Under the pieces are notes generated by a model, which saw nothing but the letters and a program-made list of their open reading frames with translations, was not told where the DNA came from and searched no databases. A stretch of DNA of 64,000 nucleotides from Mucilaginibacter sp. UBA5151 (GTDB taxonomy: Bacteria > Bacteroidota > Bacteroidia > Sphingobacteriales > Sphingobacteriaceae): assembly GCA_002413785.1 (NCBI GenBank), contig DHXR01000028.1:1-64000 (forward strand), given 5' to 3'. The position numbers and the translations under genes were made by a program. Of this stretch, positions 45,105 to 53,117 are shown piece by piece; positions within the stretch are counted from its first letter, which is position 1; every line of letters begins with the position of its first letter.

Positions 45105-45151
45105 AAACAAAATGTTTAAATTTAGCATTAAAATTTAAAACATTAATTGCA

Positions 45152-45553
45152 ATGCAGGCTACTTTAAAATCCAAAGTCTCTGAAATTTTCACGAAATATA
45201 ATTTTTCGCGTGAAGATGCCGGTTTTATTTCGGATGTATTAAATGAGATAGATAACAGGCAGGACGAAAAGTTTCAGCTTAGTAAAGAGTTATTTTTGAC
45301 CCAAAAGGATAAAACAGAAATAATCGGGAAAGTTGAGAATGGCAAAACAGATCTTGTTGAAAAAATTGAAAGTACTAAAACAGAACTCAATGGGAAAATT
45401 GACAATGTTAAAATAGAACTTATTGAACGGATAGAAAGTATTAAAACGGAATTTAACGCTACGTTATACAAAACAGTGTTTACCGTAGGGATCATCCAGC
45501 TTCTGGCAATTATAGGATCTGTTCTGGCAATAATTAATTACATGCATAAATAA
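45152..45553 (+). CDS. Coiled-coil protein with five 11-residue repeats and a C-terminal membrane anchor
   Basis: The 133-residue protein has an N-terminal helical region, then residues 54-108 are five successive 11-residue units starting KTE, KTD, KTE, KIE, KTE (for example KTDLVEKIEST), then a hydrophobic anchor (about 109-128). Hendecads favour a nearly straight or right-handed coiled coil. The layout recalls DUF1640/CCDC90-type proteins, but I am not sure. It lies between rny, itself a membrane-bound coiled coil, and a DUF962 membrane protein. Confidence 0.75.
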   Translation: MQATLKSKVSEIFTKYNFSREDAGFISDVLNEIDNRQDEKFQLSKELFLTQKDKTEIIGKVENGKTDLVEKIESTKTELNGKIDNVKIELIERIESIKTEFNATLYKTVFTVGIIQLLAIIGSVLAIINYMHK

Positions 45554-45559
45554 TACAAT

Positions 45560-46093
45560 TTGAAAAATGCTTCAAATAAAAAATCAACGACGGCGGGTAC
45601 GAAAAGTTTCCGCCCCGTTGATATTTATTTTGATAAATACGCCGAAAGCCATCGAAATCCGACTAATAAGAGAATCCATTGGATTTGCGTTCCGTTGATA
45701 GTGTTTAGTTTGTTCGGCCTTATTTGGGCAATCCCGTTTCCCCACATTAAATTCCTGGGTCAGTATAACGGCTTCATTAACTGGGCATCGTTTTTACTCG
45801 CTTTCAGTTGTTACTATTACTACAGGCTTTCGCCGGTACTGTCGTACTTCATGCTGCTGGTGCTATTTGCTTTTAGTTACGGTGTAATAAAGATCGAAGA
45901 TATCCAAAAAGCAGGCGGCCCCGTTTTATGGCTGGTTTGTTTGGTCATTTTTGTATTAGCGTGGGTCGGGCAATTCATCGGCCACAAAATAGAGGGTAAA
46001 AAACCATCCTTTTTTGATGACGGCAAATTCCTGCTTATCGGGCCGATATGGTTGCTGCATTTTATATTGAAAAAGTTTTCGATCAGATACTGA
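45560..46093 (+). CDS. DUF962/Mpo1-like membrane protein
   Basis: A 177-residue protein with the DUF962 signature 'DIYFDKYAESHRNPTNKRIHWICVPLIVFSLFGLIW' region and four hydrophobic segments. The yeast relative Mpo1 is a dioxygenase acting on 2-hydroxy fatty acids; a similar role in a sphingolipid-making bacterium is plausible but inferred. No in-frame ATG precedes the conserved region, so TTG at 45560, six bases after the previous stop codon, is the likely start. Confidence 0.85.
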   Translation: MKNASNKKSTTAGTKSFRPVDIYFDKYAESHRNPTNKRIHWICVPLIVFSLFGLIWAIPFPHIKFLGQYNGFINWASFLLAFSCYYYYRLSPVLSYFMLLVLFAFSYGVIKIEDIQKAGGPVLWLVCLVIFVLAWVGQFIGHKIEGKKPSFFDDGKFLLIGPIWLLHFILKKFSIRY

Positions 46094-46175
46094 AGAGAAT
46101 CAAGAATCAGGAGTCAAGAACCAACACAAAAGCAAATGAAATCCTGGTTCTTGGTTCTTGGCTCTTGACTCTGTT
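46093..46175. repeat. Palindrome of 'AAGAATCAGGAGTC' words
   Basis: AGAATCAAGAATCAGGAGTCAAG... (from 46095) is answered by CTTGGTTCTTGGCTCTTGACTC (to about 46171). It separates two convergent genes and can terminate both. Internal direct repeats make several registers possible. Confidence 0.7.
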
Positions 46176-46176
46176 C

Positions 46177-47931
46177 CTACAAATTCTTCCCCAATTTATC
46201 CAAAATATCCTGTGGCACCTTTTCAAGATCGAGCACTAAAAAGCCGTCGAGGCAATCGGCAAATTTAGGGTCAATATTAAAGCAGATGATTTTAGCATTA
46301 AGTGCAATATACTGGCGTAGCATAACCGGTACTTTCATGTTATGTGTTTCCACCTCCGAAATCAGGTTGTCCAGTCCTTTAAAAGTATCCCCGCCCGACA
46401 TTAGAAGATCAGTATCGATACTTGAAAAGTCAACCTTGAATTTTTTACGGGGCCTTACAAACTGGGCCATTTCATGGTCGAAATGGTTCCGGTTGATATA
46501 ATCAACAATGAGCGATTTTGAGAATTTTGAAAAGGAATTACTGATGCTTACCGGGCCTATCAGATAACGGTAGCGGGGATTATCGATCAGGTACTTTAAA
46601 ATCCCTTTCCATAATAAAAACAGCGGCAATGGCTTTTGCTGGTATTCTTTACGTACCCATGAACGGCCAAGCTCGATGCTCTTTTTTAGTACAGGGGTAA
46701 ATTGTGTCTTAATTTTAAACAATTCGGATATATAAAACCCTTTTTTGCCAATACTGTAAAATATCTCATCGCCAAGGCCAATACGGTATGCGCCTACTAT
46801 TAGTTTTGCTTCTGTATCCCAAATAAACAGGTGATGATAATAAATATCATATTCATCAAGGTCAGTTGCTTTATTTGTCCCTTCACCAATTTCTCTGAAG
46901 GTTACTTCCCTCAGCCGGCCAATTTCACGGATAATATTGGGGATCAAAGAAGTAGGGGTAATAAATACCTCATAATTTTTCTCTGTCAAAATCCGGTAAT
47001 CCTCGCGTAAATGCCCGATTTCTTTTTCAAGGATCGTTGAATTGATTTCTGGCACTATGTCTTTAGGCTGTTTTCTTATTTTGAAAATATTCCGGGGATT
47101 AAATATTTTCTTTTCATCCTCAAGCCCGGTACCCAAAGCATAAGTGCGAGCCCGCAAAAAACTGAGCAATTTGGCGCTGTTGGTATATTCCGGTATGTCC
47201 TCAATATTTATAGGTTTGCCAATACGCAGCCTGATAGTGTGGCCCTGCTTATTAAATAACTCCGATGGTAATTTAGCGGTCCGCAGGGCGGGGTGTATTA
47301 AGCTAAGCAAGTTAAAAAGCAAACTGTTGTTTCCGTGGAAATAAACGGGGACCACAGGTACTTTGGCTTTCGCTATGATCTTGCCCACTACCGGGTGCCA
47401 CATCCTGTCGGTTACCTGCTGTTTATCTACTTTGTAAGTTGATACCTCCCCGGCAGGGAATATGCCAATTGGCGTACCGTTGGCCAATAACTCCAGTGTG
47501 TTTTTTAAACCGCTTATGCTGGATGAGTGTTCTACATTTTCAAAAGGGTTTACCGCAATAAAATAATCGCTCAGGTTTGGGATCTTTTTTAGCAGGAAAT
47601 TGGCCATCAGTTTGGCATCGGGCCTCACCGTGCATAGCAGCTTCAGCAGCACCATGCCTTCAATGCCCCCGTACGGATGGTTTGCAATGGCTATAAAACT
47701 GCCTGTGGCTGGAATGTTTTTCAGTTCCCTTTCGTCATATTCTATTTTAATGCCGCAACCTTCTAAAATGGCATCCACAAACTCCGGTCCTTGTTTAGGC
47801 TGCGCCTGGCCAAACAGTTTGTTTACCTCGTTTATTTTCATGAGTTCCATCAATAAAGCGGCCAGGCCAGGCATTTTCAACTTATCCAATTTGGTGGCTT
47901 TGGCAAACTCTTCGGTGGTGATCACTTTCAT
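46177..47931 (-). CDS. olsF: Bifunctional aminolipid acyltransferase, OlsF-like
   Basis: A 584-residue fusion. Residues about 50-270 form a PlsC-type O-acyltransferase with 'AIANHPYGGIEG' (His85) and 'GIFPAGEVSTYK'. Residues about 310-560 form an OlsB-type GNAT N-acyltransferase ('EVFITPTSLIPNIIREIGRLREVTFREIGEGTN', 'GAYRIGLGDEIF'). This order matches OlsF, which makes ornithine or glycine lipids with one protein in Serratia and some Flavobacteriia. The substrate amino acid (Orn or Gly) cannot be read from sequence. It replaces the separate GlsB/GlsA pair of other Bacteroidota. Confidence 0.85.
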   Translation of the reverse strand: MKVITTEEFAKATKLDKLKMPGLAALLMELMKINEVNKLFGQAQPKQGPEFVDAILEGCGIKIEYDERELKNIPATGSFIAIANHPYGGIEGMVLLKLLCTVRPDAKLMANFLLKKIPNLSDYFIAVNPFENVEHSSSISGLKNTLELLANGTPIGIFPAGEVSTYKVDKQQVTDRMWHPVVGKIIAKAKVPVVPVYFHGNNSLLFNLLSLIHPALRTAKLPSELFNKQGHTIRLRIGKPINIEDIPEYTNSAKLLSFLRARTYALGTGLEDEKKIFNPRNIFKIRKQPKDIVPEINSTILEKEIGHLREDYRILTEKNYEVFITPTSLIPNIIREIGRLREVTFREIGEGTNKATDLDEYDIYYHHLFIWDTEAKLIVGAYRIGLGDEIFYSIGKKGFYISELFKIKTQFTPVLKKSIELGRSWVRKEYQQKPLPLFLLWKGILKYLIDNPRYRYLIGPVSISNSFSKFSKSLIVDYINRNHFDHEMAQFVRPRKKFKVDFSSIDTDLLMSGGDTFKGLDNLISEVETHNMKVPVMLRQYIALNAKIICFNIDPKFADCLDGFLVLDLEKVPQDILDKLGKNL

Positions 47932-48018
47932 CTATCTATTATAAAAAAATAAACCCTTAAATATTGGGAATAAATATGCAAAAAATTTGTTTAATTTAAA
48001 CTTTAATAAACCTTGTAA

Positions 48019-48888
48019 ATGAAAACGCAAATAAAAAAGTACTTATCCATCACCAAAAAAGAATGGAATGGCCTGGTGGTACTTGTTGTTTTAATTGCAA
48101 TAGTGTTGGTTGCGCCTTATGTTTATCAATTGCTGCACAAAGATAAAACAATAAATATAAAAGATTTTGATAAAGCATTTGCACAATTCAGTAAGCTTGA
48201 GGGTCAAAAAGGTTATTCCGGTAACAAACCTTTATCGGACGATAAAATACCGAACCCGGTGATGCTTCCCTTTAATCCCAATCAGCTAACTGTACAGCAA
48301 TGGGAGCAGTTGGGCCTGAGTGAGCGGCAGTCCGCTGTAATAAAGCATTTTGAGACAAAAGGCGGCAGGTTTTACAGCAGGGAAGACCTGAAAAAGATAT
48401 ACGCCATTACGCCCGGTGATTATAAAAGGCTTGAGCCTTATATCCAGATTCCTGAATCCGTTGTTACCGCAAAGAAAATAAAACCCGGTGAAATAATTGA
48501 ACTCAATGGTGCTGATTCGGCAAAGCTTACAGAGCTGAGGGGTATAGGGCCATCATTTGCACTGCGCATCATCAGGTACAGGGGACGCCTGGGCGGGTTT
48601 TACCATAAAGAACAGCTTAAAGAGATTTTTGGCATCGATTCCTTAGTTTACGCCGCGATCAAAGACCAGGTTTCTGTTAATCCCGATAAGGTAAAGAAAA
48701 TAAATATCAACACCGTATCATTTGACCAACTGCGGATATTCTCTTACCTTGGTTATAAGCAGGTGAACGCTATTATCCAATACCGGGTGCAGCATGGTAA
48801 TTATAACGCAATAGCCGATTTGAAAAACATTGCTATACTGGATGATAAAATTTTGCGTAAAATTGAGCCTTATTTGAATTTTAAATGA
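48019..48888 (+). CDS. Membrane-anchored helix-hairpin-helix (ComEA-like) protein
   Basis: A 289-residue protein with one N-terminal transmembrane segment ('LVVLVVLIAIVLVAPYVY') and three HhH modules, clearest in 'ELNGADSAKLTELRGIGPSFALRIIRYRGRLGG' and 'ININTVSFDQLRIFSYLGYKQVNAIIQYR'. ComEA-type proteins bind DNA outside the membrane during uptake; whether this one does is not known. It overlaps apt by four bases (ATGA), so they are cotranscribed and coupled. Confidence 0.85.
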   Translation: MKTQIKKYLSITKKEWNGLVVLVVLIAIVLVAPYVYQLLHKDKTINIKDFDKAFAQFSKLEGQKGYSGNKPLSDDKIPNPVMLPFNPNQLTVQQWEQLGLSERQSAVIKHFETKGGRFYSREDLKKIYAITPGDYKRLEPYIQIPESVVTAKKIKPGEIIELNGADSAKLTELRGIGPSFALRIIRYRGRLGGFYHKEQLKEIFGIDSLVYAAIKDQVSVNPDKVKKININTVSFDQLRIFSYLGYKQVNAIIQYRVQHGNYNAIADLKNIAILDDKILRKIEPYLNFK

Positions 48889-49412
48889 TAGTGCAGCAAA
48901 TAAAACAGGCCATCCGTGATATTCCTGATTTCCCGAAACCGGGGATAATTTTTAAAGATATAACCCCAATTTTGAAAGACCCCCAATTATGCATAAACAT
49001 TGTCGACGCCTTTGCTGAACAACTGAAAGGCATACGTATTGATGCCATAGCAGGTATAGAAAGCAGGGGGTTTTTATTCGGTTTAACCCTGGCTACCAAA
49101 CTGGGGGTGCCCTTTGTGCCGGTGCGAAAAGCCGGCAAGCTGCCCTTTACTATTAAACAAAAAGCCTATAAACTTGAATATGGCACCGCTACCATTGAAC
49201 TGCATACCGATGCCTTTGAACCCGGACAGCATATCCTTATTCATGATGACCTGCTGGCAACCGGAGGCACGGCCCTCGCGGCAAGCGAACTGATACAGGA
49301 AATGGGCGGCATAGTAGCCGGTTTTTGTTTTGTGGTTGGATTGGGTTTTTTAAACGGGATGGAAAGGATAGCGCCTGTTTGTGATAGGGTGGTGGTGCTG
49401 GCAGGGTATTGA
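48885..49412 (+). CDS. apt: Adenine phosphoribosyltransferase
   Basis: Apt salvages adenine to AMP using PRPP. The 175-residue protein has the usual start ('AIRDIPDFPKPGIIFKDITPIL'), 'IAGIESRGFLFG' and the PRPP-binding loop 'ILIHDDLLATGGTALAA'. Length is normal. It overlaps the ComEA-like gene. A transposase fragment begins two bases after its stop codon. Confidence 0.96.
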   Translation: MIVQQIKQAIRDIPDFPKPGIIFKDITPILKDPQLCINIVDAFAEQLKGIRIDAIAGIESRGFLFGLTLATKLGVPFVPVRKAGKLPFTIKQKAYKLEYGTATIELHTDAFEPGQHILIHDDLLATGGTALAASELIQEMGGIVAGFCFVVGLGFLNGMERIAPVCDRVVVLAGY

Positions 49413-49413
49413 A

Positions 49414-49572
49414 ATGTCTGATCTCTTCAAAAATAAATATCGAATATCTTCAGCTCGTTTACAAACCTGGAATTATGCTGATAACGGCATGTATTTCATT
49501 ACTATTTGCACTATAGACAAGGAATGTTTTTTTGGAGATATCGACATGTACAAAAAAATATTTTCAGGTTAA
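49414..49572 (+). pseudogene. N-terminal stub of a REP-associated tyrosine transposase (RAYT)
   Basis: A 52-residue frame, MSDLFKNKYRISSARLQTW..., with 'YADNGMYFITICT' and 'ECFFGDI', matches the first strand and helix of the Y1/TnpA_REP transposase family, whose catalytic HUH motif and Tyr would come later. The frame ends at 49572 and nothing homologous continues. It starts two bases after the apt stop codon, so it may have inserted there or be a decayed neighbour. Intact RAYTs move palindromic REP sequences. Confidence 0.75.
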
Positions 49573-49711
49573 TTTCGGCCTGATAAACTTGCCAATTTTA
49601 CCTAAACCCACAATTTATACCATATACCAATCCGTTCATTTTTCACCCGTTTTTTATTTGATTTAATGCATAAAATATTGCTTTACTTTGCTATAAATCA
49701 ATTATAAACAC

Positions 49712-50884
49712 ATGGATTCCTTACTGACAGACAGCCCCGCAAGCTTCGATTTTTCAATAAATGATAACCAGCGGATGATAGGCCAGATGGCCAGGGATTT
49801 TGCCGAAAAACACATCAGGCCATATATGATGGAATGGGACGAAGCACAGCATTTTCCGATTGAACTGTTTAAAAAACTGGGAGAACTTGGCATGATGGGT
49901 GTATTTGTGCCGGTGGAATACGGCGGTTCGGGTTTTGGTTATTTTGAGTATGTTACGGTGATCAGCGAAATTGCCAAAGTATGCGGATCTATTGGTTTGT
50001 CGGTTGCTGCACATAACTCGCTTTGCACCGGGCATATCCTGGCCTTTGGCAGCGAAGAGCAAAAGCACCGCTGGCTGCCCAAACTGGCAACCTGCGAATG
50101 GCTCGGCGCCTGGGGCCTTACCGAAGCCAATACCGGTTCGGATGCGATGGGCATGAATACCACCGCTGTTTTGGACGGCGATGATTATATAGTAAACGGC
50201 TCCAAAAACTGGATCACCCACGGCAAATCGGGCAATGTGGCTGTGGTAATGGTACGTACTGGTGAAAAAAATGATTCAAGAGGTATTTCAACCCTGGTAA
50301 TTGAAAAGGGAACGCCTGGTTTTACCCACGGTAAAAAGGAAAATAAACTTGGCATGCGTGCCTCCGAAACAACCGAACTGATATTTGACAACTGTAGGGT
50401 ACCAAAGGAAAATCTTTTGGGCAATGAAGGGGAAGGCTTTAAACAGGCGATGAAAGTACTGGATGGCGGGCGGATCTCTATAGCCGCTTTATCATTAGGT
50501 ATTGCGAAGGGTGCATTTCAGGCAGCGGTAGCGTATTCAAAACAGCGCAAACAATTCGGACAGCCCATCAGTAATTTCCAGGGGATAGCTTTTAAACTGG
50601 CGGATATGGCTATTGAAATTGAGGCCGCCGAATTACTCATTATGCAGGCTGCCGACTTTAAAAATAAACACCTGCCGGTAACCAAACAATCAGCCATGGC
50701 AAAATACTATGCGTCCGAAGTGGCTGTCCGTACCGCAAATGAAGCGGTACAGATCTTCGGCGGTTATGGTTACACAAAAGATTTCCCGGTTGAAAAATAC
50801 TATCGCGATGCTAAATTATGTACTATAGGTGAGGGGACATCGGAGATACAGAAAATTGTGATCAGCAGGGAAGTGCTTCGTTAG
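49712..50884 (+). CDS. Acyl-CoA dehydrogenase
   Basis: An FAD-dependent dehydrogenase of 390 residues acting on acyl-CoA in fatty-acid or branched-chain amino-acid breakdown. Signatures are 'GAWGLTEANTGSDAMGMNTTA', 'ITHGKSGNVAVVMVRT', and the C-terminal 'GYGYTKDFPVEKYYRDAKLC' followed by 'GEGTSEIQ', where Glu374 is the likely catalytic base of the short-chain type. Substrate length cannot be fixed. It is monocistronic. Confidence 0.95.
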   Translation: MDSLLTDSPASFDFSINDNQRMIGQMARDFAEKHIRPYMMEWDEAQHFPIELFKKLGELGMMGVFVPVEYGGSGFGYFEYVTVISEIAKVCGSIGLSVAAHNSLCTGHILAFGSEEQKHRWLPKLATCEWLGAWGLTEANTGSDAMGMNTTAVLDGDDYIVNGSKNWITHGKSGNVAVVMVRTGEKNDSRGISTLVIEKGTPGFTHGKKENKLGMRASETTELIFDNCRVPKENLLGNEGEGFKQAMKVLDGGRISIAALSLGIAKGAFQAAVAYSKQRKQFGQPISNFQGIAFKLADMAIEIEAAELLIMQAADFKNKHLPVTKQSAMAKYYASEVAVRTANEAVQIFGGYGYTKDFPVEKYYRDAKLCTIGEGTSEIQKIVISREVLR

Positions 50885-50955
50885 AAAGGGGTTAATATCG
50901 AATAATGAATTTTGAATGTCGAATTTCGAAGTGGATTTCTGCAAGCTTTAGAATT

Positions 50956-50986
50956 AACTTACGAAGTTTTTAAAACTTCGTAAGTT
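50956..50986. terminator. Hairpin identical to the one at 15334
   Basis: The 31-base palindrome is identical to 15334-15364. It lies 72 bases after the acyl-CoA dehydrogenase stop codon and can terminate that transcript. One-armed 'TCGAATTTCGAA' repeat words occur at 50898-50932. Confidence 0.7.
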
Positions 50987-51012
50987 TTCCCGCTAACATC
51001 TAAAACTCATCC

Positions 51013-51043
51013 TTGCTTGTGAAATTTAATTCATGTATTTTTG
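51013..51043 (+). promoter_or_regulatory. Promoter of the 53-residue frame
   Basis: TTG at 51013-51015 and an exact TATTTTTG at 51036-51043 are 20 bases apart, placing a transcript start just before the small frame at 51066. Confidence 0.65.
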
Positions 51044-51065
51044 TTTATAACGCAATTCAGGAATT

Positions 51066-51227
51066 ATGGCAACCAATATATTGGAAGTTGATGAAGCGCT
51101 TGCAAAAGCATGGAGAAATTGCGATCCTTCGCGAAGAAAGGTTTATGAAGAAAAGATTATCGCTTTATTAAAGGAATTGCAAGCAGAATCATCTGGAGAA
51201 AATGAATTTGTCGGGGAACAGCCTTAG
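51066..51227 (+). CDS. Small helical protein, 53 aa
   Basis: MATNILEVDEALAKAWRNCDPSRRKVYEEKI... is a 53-residue, mostly helical, acidic protein. It has a well-formed promoter 23 bases upstream, which supports it being a real gene. I do not recognise a family; it could be an orphan antitoxin. It lies between the acyl-CoA dehydrogenase and rpsU. Confidence 0.55.
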   Translation: MATNILEVDEALAKAWRNCDPSRRKVYEEKIIALLKELQAESSGENEFVGEQP

Positions 51228-51320
51228 ACGATAGCACTTCATTATTCAAAATCCGGCATTCGTTAGTAGATATTCATAAAGATAATCAACATCCCCCTTT
51301 CAAATCCCAAAAACATTCCC

Positions 51321-51346
51321 TACCTTTGCCTTCCCTGAAAGGAGGT
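51321..51346 (+). promoter_or_regulatory. rpsU: rpsU promoter box and strong Shine-Dalgarno
   Basis: An exact TACCTTTG (51321-51328) is followed by a perfect 9-base Shine-Dalgarno AAAGGAGGT (51338-51346), 12 bases before the ATG. Most genes in the window have no such sequence. In Flavobacterium, bS21 is needed to hide the 16S anti-Shine-Dalgarno, and rpsU uses a strong site for feedback control; the same is expected here. Confidence 0.75.
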
Positions 51347-51357
51347 ATTTGGGAATT

Positions 51358-51552
51358 ATGATCATTATTAACGTAAAAGACGGCGAATCATTGGATAAAG
51401 CATTAAAACGCTTTAAAAAGAAATTTGAAAAGACAGGAGTTTTAAGAGAACTTCGCAGTCGCCAGGCATTTGAAAAGAAATCTATAACCCGTCGTCACGA
51501 GGTGAAACATGCCATCTACAAGCAAAATATGAACTTAGAAACAACTGTTTAA
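51358..51552 (+). CDS. rpsU: 30S ribosomal protein S21
   Basis: The 64-residue protein MIIINVKDGESLDKALKRFKKKF... is bS21 with the family's basic C-terminal tail ('RSRQAFEKKSITRRHEVKHAIY'). The ATG at 51358 is chosen over the TTG at 51349, which is too close to the Shine-Dalgarno. bS21 sits at the 16S 3' end. A hairpin follows before xerC. Confidence 0.95.
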   Translation: MIIINVKDGESLDKALKRFKKKFEKTGVLRELRSRQAFEKKSITRRHEVKHAIYKQNMNLETTV

Positions 51553-51591
51553 TTTTTTTTAAATTTTTTCAGTTTTTTTAAACAATATATC

Positions 51592-51634
51592 AAAACTATT
51601 TGTACATTCATCGTTCGGGTGTACAAATAGTTTT
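51592..51634. repeat. 14-bp inverted repeat abutting the xerC start codon
   Basis: AAAACTATTTGTAC (51592-51605) and its exact complement (51621-51634) form a stem with a 15-base loop. A run of T follows and the xerC ATG begins two bases later. It can be the rpsU terminator and would also hide the xerC start in any readthrough transcript. Confidence 0.8.
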
Positions 51635-51635
51635 T

Positions 51636-52550
51636 ATGTTTTCAGAGCGTTTTATCCGGTATATTAAATTCGAAAAAAGGTATTCCCCGCATACCGTATC
51701 CGCTTATCAGTCAGACCTTGACCAGTTTTTTATCTTCCTCAATAATCCTGAAAAACAGACACCGGCGCCAGATTCTGTAATTACACATCCATCGCAAATT
51801 ACGCATTATCATATCCGCAACTGGATGGTGGAACTGATGGATACGCATATCATAGCCCGCTCCATCAACCGGAAGATAGCCACGCTGCGCAAATACTTTA
51901 AATTTTTATTGCAGGAAGGCGTCATCACCGTCAACCCTGCTTCAAAAATCAACACGCCAAAGATCCCCAAGAACCTGCCTGTGATCGTCGAAGATGTAAA
52001 ACTCACCCAAATGCTGGATGATAATGAAGTTTTCGGCCATGATTTTAAGGGCTTGCGCGATAAACTGATTATCGAAATGCTGTTTGGTACCGGGATGCGC
52101 CTGTCTGAACTATTGGGCGTTAAAGATACCGATATTAACGTTTATGAGGGAACGGTAAAAGTGTTAGGGAAACGCAACAAGGAACGCATCATCCCGGTAA
52201 ATAATGAATTGAAATTATTAATCACTGAATATCAGGAGTTAAAGAAAAAACAGGATTTTTCCGGTAACAATTCGTTAACCTTAATCGTTACAGATAAAGG
52301 AGCAAATGCTTACGCTAAGCTTATATATCTTACTGTGCATAAATACCTTTCTTATATATCAACCCAAAATAAAAAGAGCCCGCATGTGTTGCGCCACACA
52401 TTTGCAACAAGCCTGTTAAACCGCGGGGCCGATCTGAACGCCATCAAAGAGCTTTTGGGGCACGCTAATCTTAGCGCCACCCAAATTTATACACATAATT
52501 CAGTTGAACGTTTAAAGTCTATTTACAAACAAGCCCATCCAAAGGCATAA
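51636..52550 (+). CDS. xerC: Tyrosine recombinase XerC/XerD family
   Basis: A 304-residue site-specific recombinase. The N-terminal SAM-like domain starts 'FIRYIKFEKRYSPHTVSAYQSDLDQF'. The catalytic set is Arg in 'GTGMRLSELLG', H250 and R253 in 'HVLRHTFA', H276 in 'LLGHANLS', and nucleophile Y285 in 'IYTHNS'. It resolves chromosome dimers at dif. The start at 51636 is family-typical; an upstream frame extension lies in the hairpin. Followed by hpf with 13 bases between. Confidence 0.93.
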   Translation: MFSERFIRYIKFEKRYSPHTVSAYQSDLDQFFIFLNNPEKQTPAPDSVITHPSQITHYHIRNWMVELMDTHIIARSINRKIATLRKYFKFLLQEGVITVNPASKINTPKIPKNLPVIVEDVKLTQMLDDNEVFGHDFKGLRDKLIIEMLFGTGMRLSELLGVKDTDINVYEGTVKVLGKRNKERIIPVNNELKLLITEYQELKKKQDFSGNNSLTLIVTDKGANAYAKLIYLTVHKYLSYISTQNKKSPHVLRHTFATSLLNRGADLNAIKELLGHANLSATQIYTHNSVERLKSIYKQAHPKA

Positions 52551-52563
52551 ACAAGGAGGAATC

Positions 52564-52911
52564 ATGAAAATCGCAGTGCAATCTATTCGTTTTAATGCAG
52601 ACAAAAAATTATTGGATTTTATCCAGAAGAAAACAGACAAGCTTGAAACTTTCTTTGATCATATCATAAGCGGCGAAGTTTATTTAAAACTGGAGAATGT
52701 AGAAGATGAAGCCAATAAGATAACGGAGATTAAACTGATGTTGCCGGGCAGCCAGATATTTGCCAAAGAGCAATGTAAAACTTTTGAAGAGGCTACTGAT
52801 TTGGCTGTTGAAAGCCTGCGCAAGCAAATTGAAAAGTATAAAACAAAGAAAGCCACCGTTGCCGAAACGGCCAAAATAGCTGCCTTAATGACGGCGACGG
52901 AAGAGTTTTAA
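52564..52911 (+). CDS. hpf: Ribosome hibernation promoting factor, short form
   Basis: HPF binds the 30S decoding centre and favours inactive 100S ribosomes in stationary phase. The 115-residue protein has the S30AE fold ('MKIAVQSIRFNADKKLLDFIQKK', 'EVYLKLENVEDEANKITEIKLML') without the dimerisation domain of the long form. An AAGGAGGA Shine-Dalgarno lies directly upstream, another strong site. It is cotranscribed with xerC and ended by the terminator at 52939. Confidence 0.93.
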   Translation: MKIAVQSIRFNADKKLLDFIQKKTDKLETFFDHIISGEVYLKLENVEDEANKITEIKLMLPGSQIFAKEQCKTFEEATDLAVESLRKQIEKYKTKKATVAETAKIAALMTATEEF

Positions 52912-52938
52912 CTAAATAAGCAACAAAATTATTATGAG

Positions 52939-52970
52939 ATCGGCGGGTTTTTACCCCGCCGATTTTTTTT
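52939..52970 (+). terminator. Terminator of xerC-hpf (left copy)
   Basis: ATCGGCGGG and CCCGCCGAT form a 9-bp stem with a TTTTTAC loop and nine or more T residues. A near-identical sequence lies at 56073-56105, on the other side of the defence/toxin-antitoxin island. Confidence 0.95.
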
Positions 52971-53086
52971 TAAATGTTTGAGCTTTGCAAGCTGGTCTTT
53001 GATATTAATTGCAAGCCGTTTTCGTGGTCAAAGTTTATTAATTTGCATGAATTTTCAATAATAATTCTTTCTTTAAAGCTTATTGT

Positions 53087-53102
53087 ATTGTATCTTTACA
53101 AT
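53087..53102 (+). promoter_or_regulatory. Promoter and operator of the AbiE operon
   Basis: The inverted repeat ATTGTA-TCTT-TACAAT overlaps a TATCTTTA -7 box (53091-53098), 15 bases before the GTG start of the antitoxin. AbiEi-type antitoxins repress their own operon through inverted repeats, so this is the likely site. Confidence 0.6.
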
Positions 53103-53117
53103 TGAAATAAATTAAAC

